The notes below the pieces were generated by a model that did no database searches, was not told the origin of the DNA, and saw only the letters and a program-made list of their open reading frames with translations. A stretch of DNA of 64,000 nucleotides, from contig JAJSAC010000071.1 of assembly GCA_024274915.1 (NCBI GenBank), positions 1-64,000 of the forward strand, given 5' to 3'. The stretch is from Thermodesulfobacteriota bacterium (GTDB lineage: Bacteria; Thermosulfidibacterota; Thermosulfidibacteria; Thermosulfidibacterales; B14-G1). The position numbers and the translations under genes are program-made. Positions 30,270-39,004 of the stretch are shown one piece after another (the stretch's first letter is position 1; each line of letters begins with the position of its first letter).

Positions 30270-30841
30270 AAGGTATCCCACTGGGGCTTGACGGTGTAAA
30301 GGTAGATATAGAGATCGTGGTAGTTCCCCTTGTAATCCCGAGCCAGTTGGGGTATGCAGGCCACCTTCTGGAACCCCAGCTTCTCCAGGGCATCCATGGC
30401 CGCCCTCTGGCTGGAAAGGACCTCGGCCATAACCTTCTCCATTCCCATGAGCTGGGCCACCTCCAGGAGGTCCTTCACCATGGCGGTGCCCAGGCCCAGC
30501 CCTCGACAGGCCATGCAGGTTAGAACCCTGATCTTAGCCACCTGCCGAGACCAACCGTAATCCCTGTGGTGAAGGGTGGCGTTTCCCAGGATCTTCCCCC
30601 TTTCATCCTTGGCCACCACGGGAAAAACCCGGTCGTAGTCGAGGTTCTTGCACCACCCCTCCACCACGTAATAGTCCTTCACGTTGTCCCTGAGGAGCAT
30701 GAGATCATCCTCCGACACGTCGTTGAGGAAGAACCGATACAGCCTCTCCACATCGTCCTCCCTCAAAGGCATGAGGGTAGCCTTGCTGCCGTCTTTCAAA
30801 ACCACTTCCCTGGGGTACCTGGCCAAAACCCTGTCGTCCAC
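30266..30841 (-). CDS. GNAT-family N-acetyltransferase
   Basis: A 191-residue acetyltransferase with the acetyl-CoA pyrophosphate loop CRGLGLGTAMVKDLLEVAQ (about residues 112-130) and the following MEKVMAEVLSSQRAAMDALEKLGFQ strand-helix. The beginning DGSKATLMPLREDDVERLYRFF resembles the acetyltransferase domain of protein-lysine acetyltransferases, so a protein substrate is possible but unproved. The GTG at 30841 is chosen for the AGGGAGG eight bases upstream. The gene is convergent with coaE. Confidence 0.85.
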   Translation of the reverse strand: MDDRVLARYPREVVLKDGSKATLMPLREDDVERLYRFFLNDVSEDDLMLLRDNVKDYYVVEGWCKNLDYDRVFPVVAKDERGKILGNATLHHRDYGWSRQVAKIRVLTCMACRGLGLGTAMVKDLLEVAQLMGMEKVMAEVLSSQRAAMDALEKLGFQKVACIPQLARDYKGNYHDLYIYLYTVKPQWDTF

Positions 30842-30992
30842 GTTGTGCACCTCCCTGGTGGAGGGGAAGGAGAATGCCTACTTTTTAGGCAAAACGGGAA
30901 ACCCCTTCACCCCCTTTCCCTTGTTCCCCCTTTCCACACCCCTATCCACAATTTTTGTGAGTTGCCTATATAAAACTCGATTTATCAACATG

Positions 30993-31622
30993 TTAGCCCA
31001 AAAGGGACAACATACTATCCCACTTCAAGCCCTCCAAGAACTTCATGAGGACAGAGGCCTTGGAGATACCCTCTCCCTTGATCATGACCAAGGCCTTCCC
31101 CCCTACCACCACGTCCAGCTCCCCCCTCTTCTCCTGGGGATAGAAGCGCTCCAAGGCCTTCTCACCCTTGTAGAGGAAGAGCCTGGTGTTTCCCATCTCC
31201 CCCAGGACCGAGACGCTGGAGATAAGGGATAGGATGGACTGAATGAGGGGCGACTGGGAGAGGATGGACACCTCCACCCTTTCACCGGAAGGTCCCGTGT
31301 ATATCCTGGACACCCTGATGCCTCCCCCCAGAAAATCGGGCACCACGGGAGAGGTGGAAGTCTCTCCCCCCTTCCACCCCCGGGGAGGAGAGGGTAAGAC
31401 CTCCTCAAAGGCCTTCATCTGACGGGCCCTGACCTGGGCCATGGCGGATCTCAACTCATTTATGGCCTCCTTGTATCTACCCTGCCTATAAAGGCCCTTG
31501 GCCTTCTCCATGAGGGCAAGGGCGGGGTCACTCTCCTTCACCCCTGAATTCCCCACCATCTCCCCCTTACAACCCCCAAGGAAGAGCAGAACCAGCAGGG
31601 GTATCCATATGAACCTCCTCAT
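30993..31622 (-). CDS. Putative lipoprotein of unknown function
   Basis: A 209-residue secreted protein. The leader RRFIWIPLLVLLFLGGC has a lipobox LGGC at about residue 18. A segment LMEKAKGLYRQGRYKEAINELRSAM resembles a single TPR-like helix pair, and the rest (VSRIYTGPSGERVEVSI, KGEKALERFYPQEKRGELDVVVGG) shows no family I recognise. ATG at 31622 follows GGAGGGAAGAG; a TTG five codons upstream is less likely. Confidence 0.75.
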   Translation of the reverse strand: MRRFIWIPLLVLLFLGGCKGEMVGNSGVKESDPALALMEKAKGLYRQGRYKEAINELRSAMAQVRARQMKAFEEVLPSPPRGWKGGETSTSPVVPDFLGGGIRVSRIYTGPSGERVEVSILSQSPLIQSILSLISSVSVLGEMGNTRLFLYKGEKALERFYPQEKRGELDVVVGGKALVMIKGEGISKASVLMKFLEGLKWDSMLSLLG

Positions 31623-31747
31623 CTCTTCCCTCCTCAAAACTTTCTCACCTCTCCCCCCTTATAGACCGATCCCATGGCGGGGTCCAGGGATTTCCCGGTG
31701 GCCCTTCCCCGCTTGAAGGAAGACCGAAAGAGGCATAAAAGAAAGAC

Positions 31748-32164
31748 ATGGCTGTAGAGACTTACACAATAGAAGTGGAGACCAAGGGCACCAACCACGT
31801 GGTAGATCTCACCCCCCGGGTGAAAGAGATCCTTCAAAGGGCAGGGATACCGTCGGGCATAGCCTGCCTCACCCTCCCCGGCTCCACGGGAGTGGTCACC
31901 ACCATTGAGTATGAGCCCGGTGTGGTGAAAGACCTGGTAGAGGCCATGGAGAGAACAGTTCCCAGGAACATCCCCTACCATCACGACGATACCTGGGGAG
32001 ACGGCAACGGTTTCTCCCACGTGAGATCGGCCCTCTTTGGCGCTTCCTTCTCATTCCCCTTCTTGGATAGGAAACCCGTCCTGGGTACCTGGCAACAGAT
32101 CGTCTTCGTCGAGTGCGACAACAGGCCCAGGAAGAGAAGGCTGGTCCTCCAGTTGGTGGGTTAA
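31748..32164 (+). CDS. YjbQ/UPF0047-family protein
   Basis: A 138-residue protein of the YjbQ (COG0432) family, which has thiamine-phosphate-synthase-like side activity in E. coli but an uncertain natural role. The signature [29 protein letters not shown] and [19 protein letters not shown] is nearly complete, with the clustered His residues that bind a metal. It ends 6 bp before the alcohol dehydrogenase gene and probably shares its transcript. Confidence 0.9.
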   Translation: MAVETYTIEVETKGTNHVVDLTPRVKEILQRAGIPSGIACLTLPGSTGVVTTIEYEPGVVKDLVEAMERTVPRNIPYHHDDTWGDGNGFSHVRSALFGASFSFPFLDRKPVLGTWQQIVFVECDNRPRKRRLVLQLVG

Positions 32165-32170
32165 AGAGCC

Positions 32171-33196
32171 ATGAAAGCCCTCCAGTTTTCCCCGGACAGG
32201 GGGCTCGTCCTCCGGGAGAGGCCCATACCTCCCCTTCAACCTGGTGGCCTCCTGGTCAGGGTGATGGCTGCCGCCATATGCGGCTCGGACCTGAGGATCC
32301 TGCGAAGGGAGAAGGAAGCCGCCCCCGGAGTGATCCTGGGCCACGAGGTGGCCGGGGTGGTGGAGGAGGTCTCTCCTTCTGCAGCAGGCTACTCCCCCGG
32401 AGAGGCCGTGGCCATCTTTCCCAGCATCTTCTGCAAAACATGCCTCTACTGCCGGCGGGGGCTCACCAACCTGTGCAAGAACAAGAGGTCCATAGGATAC
32501 CTCCTGGACGGGGGCTTCGCCCAGTACATGGCTGTGCCCCCAGAGATGGTGGAGGAGGGAGCCGTTCTGAAACTTACGGGCCAGGCTCCATGGACCAGCA
32601 GAGCCCTCATAGAGCCCCTGGCCTGCGTCCTCCACTCCATAGTGGTGGTGGGTCCCGGAGAGGAATTCTTCATCCTGGGAGGAGGACCCATGGGCCTGAT
32701 GCACCTCTTGGTCCTGCTGAAAAGGGGCGCCAAAACCGTCTTCCTGGGAGAACGAAACCCACAAAGGGGTTCCATGGCCCAGAAGTTGGGGGGAAACAAG
32801 GTGCTGGTCTTCAACCCCCTGGAAAAGGGGTTGAAAGACTTCCTGGGAGAGGAAAGGGTAGACGGTGTATTCTTCTGCGCCAGGGCCATGGAGTTGATGG
32901 AGGAGGGCCTGGCCATCCTGAGGAAAGGAGGTACCATGAACCTCTTCGCAGGATATCCCCGAGACACGAGGGTCCGCCTAAACCCCAATCTCCTCCACTA
33001 CGGAGAGAGGTGCCTGACGGGTAGCCACAGCACCACCCTCTCCCTCTTCGAAAGGGCCGCAGCCGTAGTGTAGGGGGAAGAGATAGACCTCTCTCCCCTG
33101 GCCACCCACACCTTCCCCCTGGAGAAGTGGGATGGAGCCTTCCACGCCTATGGATCGGGAGAGGGGCTCAAGGTGGTCTTCACCCCCCATGGGTAA
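32171..33196 (+). pseudogene. Zinc alcohol dehydrogenase, interrupted by an amber codon
   Basis: A medium-chain zinc dehydrogenase related to threonine/sorbitol dehydrogenases. It has the catalytic-zinc cysteine AAAICGSDLRIL, GHEVAGVVEE, four structural-zinc cysteines in CKTCLYCRRGLTNLC, and the Rossmann motif ILGGGPMGLMHL. The first frame stops at TAG 33071-33073 after 300 residues (AAAVV-stop). The same frame then continues with GEEIDLSPLATHTFPLEKWDGAFHAYGSG and stops at TAA 33194-33196, exactly the expected C-terminal segment of the family. Either the gene is inactivated by a nonsense mutation, the base is a sequencing error, or a 300-residue form is made. Confidence 0.85.
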
Positions 33197-33241
33197 CCTT
33201 GATAAATACCCACTCCAAAGGAGAGAAAGGAGAGGCCTGTT

Positions 33242-34510
33242 ATGAGAAAAGCCATCATGCTGGTGGTAGCCATACTCCTCCTGGCACCCCGGGTATCCCG
33301 GGGAGAGGAGACCATCAGGATAGGCACCCTCCTCCCCCTGTCGAGATGGGGTGCGGCCTACGGAGAACGCCTCCAGAAGGCTTACTCCCTGGCCATTGAA
33401 GAGATCAATAGCCAGGGAGGGGTGAAGGGTAGAAAGCTGGAGCTGGTGGCAGAAGACTCCCAGGGTAAACCATCCCTGGCCGCCAGGGAAGCCAGGAGAC
33501 TGATAGAGAAAGAAGAGGTGGTAGCCCTAGTGGGAGGATGGTCCAGCGACATCGCCTGGGCCGTGGCCCAGGTGGCCAACGAGAAGAAGGTGCCTTACCT
33601 CCTGGACCACCCCTCTTCCGACAAGCTCACCCGCCAGGGATTCCAGTACGTCTTCAGGATCCAGCCCACCTGGGGGATGTATCCCACCGCCCTGGAAGAC
33701 TTTCTCACAAAGGTGGTCTATCCCCAGGAAAACCGGAGACTGCGGGTGGCCTATCTCTACATAGACAACCCCTTCGCCCAGTCGGTATGGGAATACGGTC
33801 TTAAACCCTTCTTCCGGAGCCATAAGGACGAGTTCGACCTGGCAGTGGTGGAACCCTACCAGGGGGTGGCCCTGGATTTCAGGCTCCTCCTCCTCAAGGT
33901 CAAGGCTGCCCACCCCGACCTGGTGATCTTCACCTCCTTCCTTAGGGACGCCATCCTCCTGGCCAAGGAAGCCCGGGAAGTGGGCATCAGGCCCCTCCTC
34001 TTTTCGGGAGTGGGGGCTGGCCACTCCGCCGAAGAGTTCATAAAGGAGGCCGGGGAAGCGGGGGAAGGCTACTTCTCGTCGGCCACCTGGAAGGGAGACA
34101 TATCCACCCCCCAGTGGGAAGCCTGGGAAAGGAGATGGACAGAGGAGTTCGGATACTCCCCGGGGGAACTGGAAGCAGAGGCCTACTCCGCCATCTACGT
34201 CCTAGCCAAAGCATTGGACGGGGTAGAGAACTGGGAGGACGTGGAAAGGGCCCGGGAGGAGCTCAAAGAGTCCCTGGAAGGGATAGATATGGACACTGTC
34301 TTTGGCCCCGTAAAATTCGAAGACTTCAATGGCTACACCCACCAAAACAGGGCCTACCAATCCACGGCCCTTTTCCAGTGGCAGGAAGGGAGCCTCTTCC
34401 AGGTATGGCCCCCCAAGGCGGCGGAAAGGCCTTTCGTGTACCCCCTTGAATACCAAACCCAAGACCTACCCCAGGAGTTAGAAAAGGAAGAAGGAGGAAA
34501 AGAAGAATGA
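33242..34510 (+). CDS. Periplasmic ABC-type amino-acid/amide binding protein
   Basis: A 422-residue type I periplasmic binding protein of the LivJ/LivK kind (Peripla_BP_6). A signal peptide (MRKAIMLVVAILLLAPRVSRG, cut near residue 21) is followed by IRIGTLLPLSRWGAAYGERLQKAYSLAIEEINSQGGVKG and VVALVGGWSSDIAWAVAQVANEKKVPYL, typical lobe-1 sequence. No permease or ATPase genes lie next to it, so it may serve a distant transporter or act as a sensor. It overlaps the following protease gene by 4 bp, suggesting an envelope-related operon. Confidence 0.88.
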   Translation: MRKAIMLVVAILLLAPRVSRGEETIRIGTLLPLSRWGAAYGERLQKAYSLAIEEINSQGGVKGRKLELVAEDSQGKPSLAAREARRLIEKEEVVALVGGWSSDIAWAVAQVANEKKVPYLLDHPSSDKLTRQGFQYVFRIQPTWGMYPTALEDFLTKVVYPQENRRLRVAYLYIDNPFAQSVWEYGLKPFFRSHKDEFDLAVVEPYQGVALDFRLLLLKVKAAHPDLVIFTSFLRDAILLAKEAREVGIRPLLFSGVGAGHSAEEFIKEAGEAGEGYFSSATWKGDISTPQWEAWERRWTEEFGYSPGELEAEAYSAIYVLAKALDGVENWEDVERAREELKESLEGIDMDTVFGPVKFEDFNGYTHQNRAYQSTALFQWQEGSLFQVWPPKAAERPFVYPLEYQTQDLPQELEKEEGGKEE

Positions 34511-35607
34511 GAACCTTTCTCAAGACCCTATCCATAGCGTTGTTTTCGGTTTCGGTGGTCCTCCTGGTATCACCTCCCACCAGGGGAGGGGAAGAGGGAC
34601 TCACCCCTGATGAGAAGAACACGGTGGAGATATACCAGAAGGTCTCCAAGGCCGTGGTCCACATCCAGTGCCTCAAGGCGGGCAACCCCAAGGAGAAACG
34701 CTTCCCGTCCCCGGCGGTGGGCTCGGGCTTCGTCTTTGACAAGAGGGGATACATCCTCACCAATTTCCATGTCATCGACAACGCCCTCTCCATCAAGGTC
34801 CTGGACTGCCAAGGGAAGTCCCACAAGGCTGTCATCATCGGCACCGACCCGGGAACGGACCTGGCCGTCCTCAAGATATCACCTGCGGAATGCCCCGACG
34901 AGGTCCCTCCCCTGGGCGACTCGGACAACCTCATGGTGGGCCAGAAGGTCCTGGCCATCGGCAATCCCTACGGACTGGACAATACCCTGACGGTGGGAGT
35001 GATCAGCGCTCTCAACCGGTCCCTACCCACCCCCAGCTTGGAGCTGTCCAACAACGTCATCCAGACCGACGCCGCCATAAACCCGGGGTCCAGCGGAGGT
35101 CCCCTGGTCAACTCCAGGGGAGAAGTGATAGGGGTGAACACCGCCATGGCAGGAAAGGGGGCCCAAAACATCGGCTTCGCCATCCCCATAAACGTGGCAA
35201 AAAGGGTGATCCCTGATCTTATCGCCCTGGGCCACCCTGTGAGACCCTGGCTGGGCTTCACCGGCATGGAGATCACCGAGTCCCTGGCAGAACTCTTCAA
35301 CCTTCCCGTGAACAAGGGGGTCTTGGTGGCCGAAGTCTTCCCGGGATCACCAGCAGCCAAGGCAGGGATCCGGGCAGGAAACCGCATCATCTCCTACGGC
35401 AACGAACAACTGGTCCTGGGGGGGGATATTATCGTGGCCATGAACGGAAAACCGGTGAAGAGGCTCAAGGACATTGTGGCCTCCCTGTCCACCATGAAGC
35501 CTGGAGATACCGCCACCTTCACCCTTCTGCGTGAGGGAAAACACACGGAGGTATCCCTCAAGCTGGGGGTACTCCCCCTCTACATTGAGAAGATGAGGAG
35601 GAAGTGA
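34507..35607 (+). CDS. HtrA/DegP-type serine protease with PDZ domain
   Basis: A 366-residue envelope protease. After a signal peptide (residues 1-27) comes a trypsin-like domain with the triad His in LTNFHVIDNA (about 88), Asp in GTDLAVLK (about 119) and Ser in NPGSSGGPLV (about 200). One PDZ domain (about 260-355, GVLVAEVFPGSPAAKAGIRAGN ... GDIIVAMNGKPV) follows. Such proteins degrade misfolded periplasmic proteins. It lies between a binding protein and an M48 protease, overlapping the former by 4 bp and 4 bp ahead of the latter. Confidence 0.94.
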   Translation: MRTFLKTLSIALFSVSVVLLVSPPTRGGEEGLTPDEKNTVEIYQKVSKAVVHIQCLKAGNPKEKRFPSPAVGSGFVFDKRGYILTNFHVIDNALSIKVLDCQGKSHKAVIIGTDPGTDLAVLKISPAECPDEVPPLGDSDNLMVGQKVLAIGNPYGLDNTLTVGVISALNRSLPTPSLELSNNVIQTDAAINPGSSGGPLVNSRGEVIGVNTAMAGKGAQNIGFAIPINVAKRVIPDLIALGHPVRPWLGFTGMEITESLAELFNLPVNKGVLVAEVFPGSPAAKAGIRAGNRIISYGNEQLVLGGDIIVAMNGKPVKRLKDIVASLSTMKPGDTATFTLLREGKHTEVSLKLGVLPLYIEKMRRK

Positions 35608-35611
35608 CCCC

Positions 35612-36496
35612 ATGCTCAAGAGGGCCCTGAGATCCCTCCTTTTAGCCTTCCTCTTCTTCGCCTACGGTTGTGCAACCACGGGGCCAGGCAGGCCGGGGGG
35701 AGGACTGGTCCTCATCCCCACCCAGGAAGAGGTGAACATCGGGGCCCAGGTGGCCCGGCAGGTAGAGAGGAAATACCCCGTCCTCAGGAACCATCCCGCA
35801 GCGGACTTTGTAGAGGAAGTGGGCCAGAGGCTGGCCAGGGTGTGTGATCGCCACGACGTCACCTATCACTTCAGGGTGTTGGTGGGCAAAGAGGTGAACG
35901 CCTTCTCCCTGCCGGGGGGATGGGTCTACGTCTTCACGGGGCTCCTGGAGAAACTGGATAACACCGCCCAGCTGGCAGGCGTCCTGGGCCACGAGATAGG
36001 CCACATCGTGGCCCGCCACGCCGTGAAAAGGCTCCAGATCGCCCTGGGGGTAGGCATCCTCTACTCCCTTTTCGTGGGGGAACGGGCCGGGCCTCTAACC
36101 CAAAACGCCATCAGGTTCATCATGGACCTGGCCATGAAGGGGTACTCCAGGGCCAACGAAAGGGAGGCCGATCGCCTGGGGCTCCTGTACGAGTACAGAG
36201 CAGGTTACAACCCCCAGGGCATCATCCAGGTGATGAAGATCCTGAGGGGCATCCACCATGGAAGGATCCCCAGCTGGGAGAGGTTTCTCCTGGACCACCC
36301 TCCCCCCCAAGAGAGGATAACCCTCCTGGAGAGGTACCTGAGGCTACTACCACCCGATGCCCTAATGTACCCCTTTTACCGTGGGGCATACCACCGGGAG
36401 GTCCTGGAGCCTCTGAAAAGGCTCAAGTCCCTTCCCGACGAGAGCCCTCCTCGCCGTTACAGGAGATCTTCACCTCGGCCAAATGGGTACCCTTGA
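35612..36496 (+). CDS. M48-family metalloprotease, lipoprotein
   Basis: A 294-residue zinc protease of the BepA/LoiP type. The leader LLLAFLFFAYGC ends in a lipobox cysteine near residue 20. The zinc site is HEIGH in GVLGHEIGHIVARHA (about 125-139), with the third ligand Glu in ANEREADRLGL (about 185). Members keep the outer membrane in order together with DegP-type proteases, and here the two genes are adjacent. Its last 74 bp overlap the convergent Rrf2 regulator gene. Confidence 0.92.
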   Translation: MLKRALRSLLLAFLFFAYGCATTGPGRPGGGLVLIPTQEEVNIGAQVARQVERKYPVLRNHPAADFVEEVGQRLARVCDRHDVTYHFRVLVGKEVNAFSLPGGWVYVFTGLLEKLDNTAQLAGVLGHEIGHIVARHAVKRLQIALGVGILYSLFVGERAGPLTQNAIRFIMDLAMKGYSRANEREADRLGLLYEYRAGYNPQGIIQVMKILRGIHHGRIPSWERFLLDHPPPQERITLLERYLRLLPPDALMYPFYRGAYHREVLEPLKRLKSLPDESPPRRYRRSSPRPNGYP

Positions 36497-36866
36497 GGAA
36501 AGCATCCAGGCACTCCTGGGCCCTCTTCCACATGTGATAAACCTCACAGCGGGCATTGATGGGACACTCGCTGGGCCTGGCCATGCATATGTTGAGCAAA
36601 GGGGGACCGTCTATGGCCTCCACCACCTCGTATATACTGATCTCTTCCGGTCTTTTGGCCAGCCTTATGCCACCACTCTTGCCCCTCTCGGTGATGATGA
36701 GGCCCCTATTGGTAAGGTGGGATATGATCTTGGGCATGAAAGAGGCGGGTATGCGGGCCCTCCTGGCCACATCCTTCATGGGAACCACCTTTCCAGGAGC
36801 CAGATGGCTCAAACAGATGAGGACCCTTATACCGTAATCGGCCTGCTTGGTGATAAGCATTGCCAC
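36423..36866 (-). CDS. Rrf2-family transcriptional regulator
   Basis: A 147-residue winged-helix regulator of the IscR/NsrR family. The N-terminal MLITKQADYGIRVLICLSHL and the helix-turn-helix MKDVARRARIPASFMPKIISHLTNRGLI are typical. Three cysteines in LLNICMARPSECPINARCEVYHMW could hold an iron-sulfur cluster that senses redox, iron or NO. The C-terminal part overlaps the 3' end of the M48 gene. It reads away from bioA, with a palindrome in the shared promoter region (36885-36902). Confidence 0.9.
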   Translation of the reverse strand: MAMLITKQADYGIRVLICLSHLAPGKVVPMKDVARRARIPASFMPKIISHLTNRGLIITERGKSGGIRLAKRPEEISIYEVVEAIDGPPLLNICMARPSECPINARCEVYHMWKRAQECLDAFLKGTHLAEVKISCNGEEGSRREGT

Positions 36867-36884
36867 CTCCGTTTGTTCCTAAAA

Positions 36885-36902
36885 TTAGCTTATATAGTCT
36901 AA
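36885..36902. promoter_or_regulatory. Imperfect palindrome upstream of the Rrf2 gene
   Basis: TTAGCTTATATAGTCTAA is symmetric at 14 of 18 positions (TTAG..TATATA..CTAA core). It lies 19 bp before the regulator ATG, where an autoregulatory Rrf2/IscR-type operator would be expected. The site may also influence bioA. Confidence 0.4.
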
Positions 36903-36967
36903 ATTCACCTCCCGCCTGTTGTCAACCCAAGGGCCTTTCTCTTCCCAGAAATTGGGAAAAAACGAAA

Positions 36968-36996
36968 TTGACGGCTTCCCGGACCCATTCTATAAG
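36968..36996 (+). promoter_or_regulatory. Sigma-70-type promoter of bioA
   Basis: TTGACG (36968-36973) and TATAAG (36991-36996) are 17 bp apart. Transcription from about 37003 gives a 20-base leader containing the GGAGGAG ribosome site, which also supports the ATG at 37024 as the bioA start. Confidence 0.7.
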
Positions 36997-37023
36997 GACG
37001 GAAGACAGGAGAGGAGGAGAGAA

Positions 37024-38367
37024 ATGGAATACCAGGACCTGGTGAAAAAGGACTTTGATCATCTATGGCACCCCTTCACCCAGATGTCAGATTTTACCTC
37101 CCGCCCTCCCCTCATCATCGAAAGGGGGGAAGGGATATACCTCATAGACACCCAGGGCAACCGGTACATTGACGGGGTATCCTCCCTGTGGGTGAACCTC
37201 CATGGCCACAGAAGGCCGGAAATAGACAGGGCCATAAGGGACCAGCTGGACAAGATCGCCCACTCCACCATGCTGGGCATGGCCAACGTTCCCGCCATCC
37301 TCCTGGGAGAGAAGCTGGTGGAAAAGGCCCCCGGGAACCTCACCCGGGTCTTTTTCTCTGACAACGGCTCCACGGCCATGGAGATCGCCTTGAAGATGGC
37401 CTACCAGTACTGGACCAACAGAGGAATAAAGGGAAGGACCCGCTTCGTCTCCCTGAAAAACGCCTATCACGGAGACACCCTGGGGGCCGTGAGCGTCGGC
37501 GGAATCGATCTCTTCCACGCTGTCTACAGGCCCCTCCTCTTCCCCGTCCACCATGCTCCTTCCCCTTACTGCTACCGGTGTCCCCTGGACAAGAGCTATC
37601 CTGCATGCGCCCTGGCCTGCCTGGAAGAACTGGAAAAGATACTGGAAACCCACAGGGACCAGGTGATCGCCATTGTATCCGAGTCCGCCGTCCAGGGCGC
37701 TGCCGGCATGATCGTCATGCCCCAAGGCTACATGAGAGGACTCAGGGAAATGGCCAACAAATACGGGGTGCCCCTCATCCTCGACGAGGTGGCCATGGCC
37801 TTCGGCAGAACGGGCAAGATGTGGGCCTGCGAACACGAAAAAGCCTGGCCGGACATCATGGCCCTTTCCAAGGGCATCACCAACGGGTATCTTCCATTGG
37901 CCGCCACCCTCACCACGGAGGAGATCTACTCCTCCTTCCTGGGGGACCACACGAAAACCTTCTACCACGGCCACTCTTACACGGGTAACCCCCTGGCCTG
38001 TGCCGCTGCCCTGGCCAACCTGGAGATCTTCGAGAAAGAGAAGACCCTGGACCAGCTCCCCCCCAAGATCCAACTCCTCTCCCGATGGCTGGAGAGGTTC
38101 AGGGAGCTAAACCACGTAGGTGACACCAGACAAAAGGGGCTGGTGGCAGGCATTGAACTGGTGAAAGACAAGGCCACCAAGGAGCCCTACCCCAGGGAAG
38201 AGACGGTCGGCTTCCAGGTCATTTACAAGGCCCGAGAAAAGGGGGTGGCCATAAGGCCCCTGGGAGACGTGATTGTGATCATGCCTCCCCTAGTCATCCC
38301 CGAGGAAGAACTGGACAGGCTTATGGAAGTGGTATATGAATGTGTGAAGGTTGTCACAGAAGGATGA
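37024..38367 (+). CDS. bioA: Adenosylmethionine-8-amino-7-oxononanoate aminotransferase
   Basis: A 447-residue class III PLP aminotransferase that makes 7,8-diaminopelargonic acid in biotin synthesis. The start MEYQDLVKKDFDHLWHPFTQMSDF is typical of BioA; later motifs are GSTAMEIALKMAYQYW, YHGDTLGAVSVGG, LILDEVAMAFGRTGKM and the PLP lysine in LSKGITNGYLPLAAT (about residue 284). The upstream longer frame from 36919 includes the promoter and is rejected. No other biotin genes adjoin it. An unusually placed but strong promoter lies at 36968-36996. Confidence 0.94.
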   Translation: MEYQDLVKKDFDHLWHPFTQMSDFTSRPPLIIERGEGIYLIDTQGNRYIDGVSSLWVNLHGHRRPEIDRAIRDQLDKIAHSTMLGMANVPAILLGEKLVEKAPGNLTRVFFSDNGSTAMEIALKMAYQYWTNRGIKGRTRFVSLKNAYHGDTLGAVSVGGIDLFHAVYRPLLFPVHHAPSPYCYRCPLDKSYPACALACLEELEKILETHRDQVIAIVSESAVQGAAGMIVMPQGYMRGLREMANKYGVPLILDEVAMAFGRTGKMWACEHEKAWPDIMALSKGITNGYLPLAATLTTEEIYSSFLGDHTKTFYHGHSYTGNPLACAAALANLEIFEKEKTLDQLPPKIQLLSRWLERFRELNHVGDTRQKGLVAGIELVKDKATKEPYPREETVGFQVIYKAREKGVAIRPLGDVIVIMPPLVIPEEELDRLMEVVYECVKVVTEG

Positions 38368-38421
38368 AGCCCTCTCCTGAGGAAAGTGGAACCAGGGGCT
38401 AACGAAGCTAAGGAGGTGGCC

Positions 38422-38856
38422 ATGGAACTAAGGCGTATTGTGGTCTGTGTAGATTTTTCTGCCATCACTCCCAAGGTGCTGGAATGGGCAGGAGAGGAGG
38501 CAAGGAGGTTTGGGGCCAAGGTGGAACTGGTCCATGTCTTAGAAGAGACCATGCCCCGCCTGGCCCAGGAGATGTTGGAGCTCCACACCCTCTACGACAA
38601 ACTCAGGGAAGTGACAGAGAAACGCCTGGAAGACCTAAAGGAAGAATTGGTGAGCAAGTACGGCGTGGAAGTGGAAACCAAGATCCTCAACGGAGAACCT
38701 TTCGACGCCATCCTGGATTATCTGGACGAGACTAAACCCGACCTAGTGGTGGTGGGAGCTCACGGCAAAAGGGGAGTGAAGAGAATCCTCCTGGGCTCCG
38801 TCTCGGAAAAGGTGGCCCGCAAGTCCTCGGTGAACGTCACCATCGTCAAGTACTGA
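38422..38856 (+). CDS. Universal stress protein, UspA family
   Basis: A 144-residue UspA protein with RRIVVCVDFSAITPKVLEWA at the start and VVVGAHGKRGVKRILLGSVSEKVARKSS, a full G-2x-G-9x-G-S nucleotide motif, near the end. ATG at 38422 follows GGAGG; a longer frame from 38386 has no ribosome site. It is closely similar to the stress protein at 48.8 kb, sharing the ILLGSVSEKVARK block, and less to the one at 22.9 kb. Confidence 0.9.
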   Translation: MELRRIVVCVDFSAITPKVLEWAGEEARRFGAKVELVHVLEETMPRLAQEMLELHTLYDKLREVTEKRLEDLKEELVSKYGVEVETKILNGEPFDAILDYLDETKPDLVVVGAHGKRGVKRILLGSVSEKVARKSSVNVTIVKY

Positions 38857-38876
38857 ACCGCCCACCCAGTAACCCC

Positions 38877-38909
38877 ATCCCCACCATGCCTCGAGGAGAT
38901 GGTGGGGAT
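38877..38909. terminator. 10-bp hairpin between convergent genes
   Basis: ATCCCCACCA (38877-38886) pairs perfectly with TGGTGGGGAT (38900-38909) around a 13-base loop. It lies between the ends of the stress-protein gene and the convergent permease gene, so it could stop transcription from both sides. There is no strong T-tract. Confidence 0.5.
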
Positions 38910-39004
38910 CTTCAACACTAAAGGCCTAGGCAAGGACAAAGGCCAAAGGCTTTCGCGCGTCACATTGTTATCCCCCCGCCCTCCACCTTTCGCCCCCTCA
39001 CCCT

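Noticed and set aside
32171-33196. Amber codon as a pyrrolysine codon
   Set aside because: Pyrrolysine is nearly confined to methylamine methyltransferases and needs pylTS; a dehydrogenase nonsense mutation or base error is far more likely.
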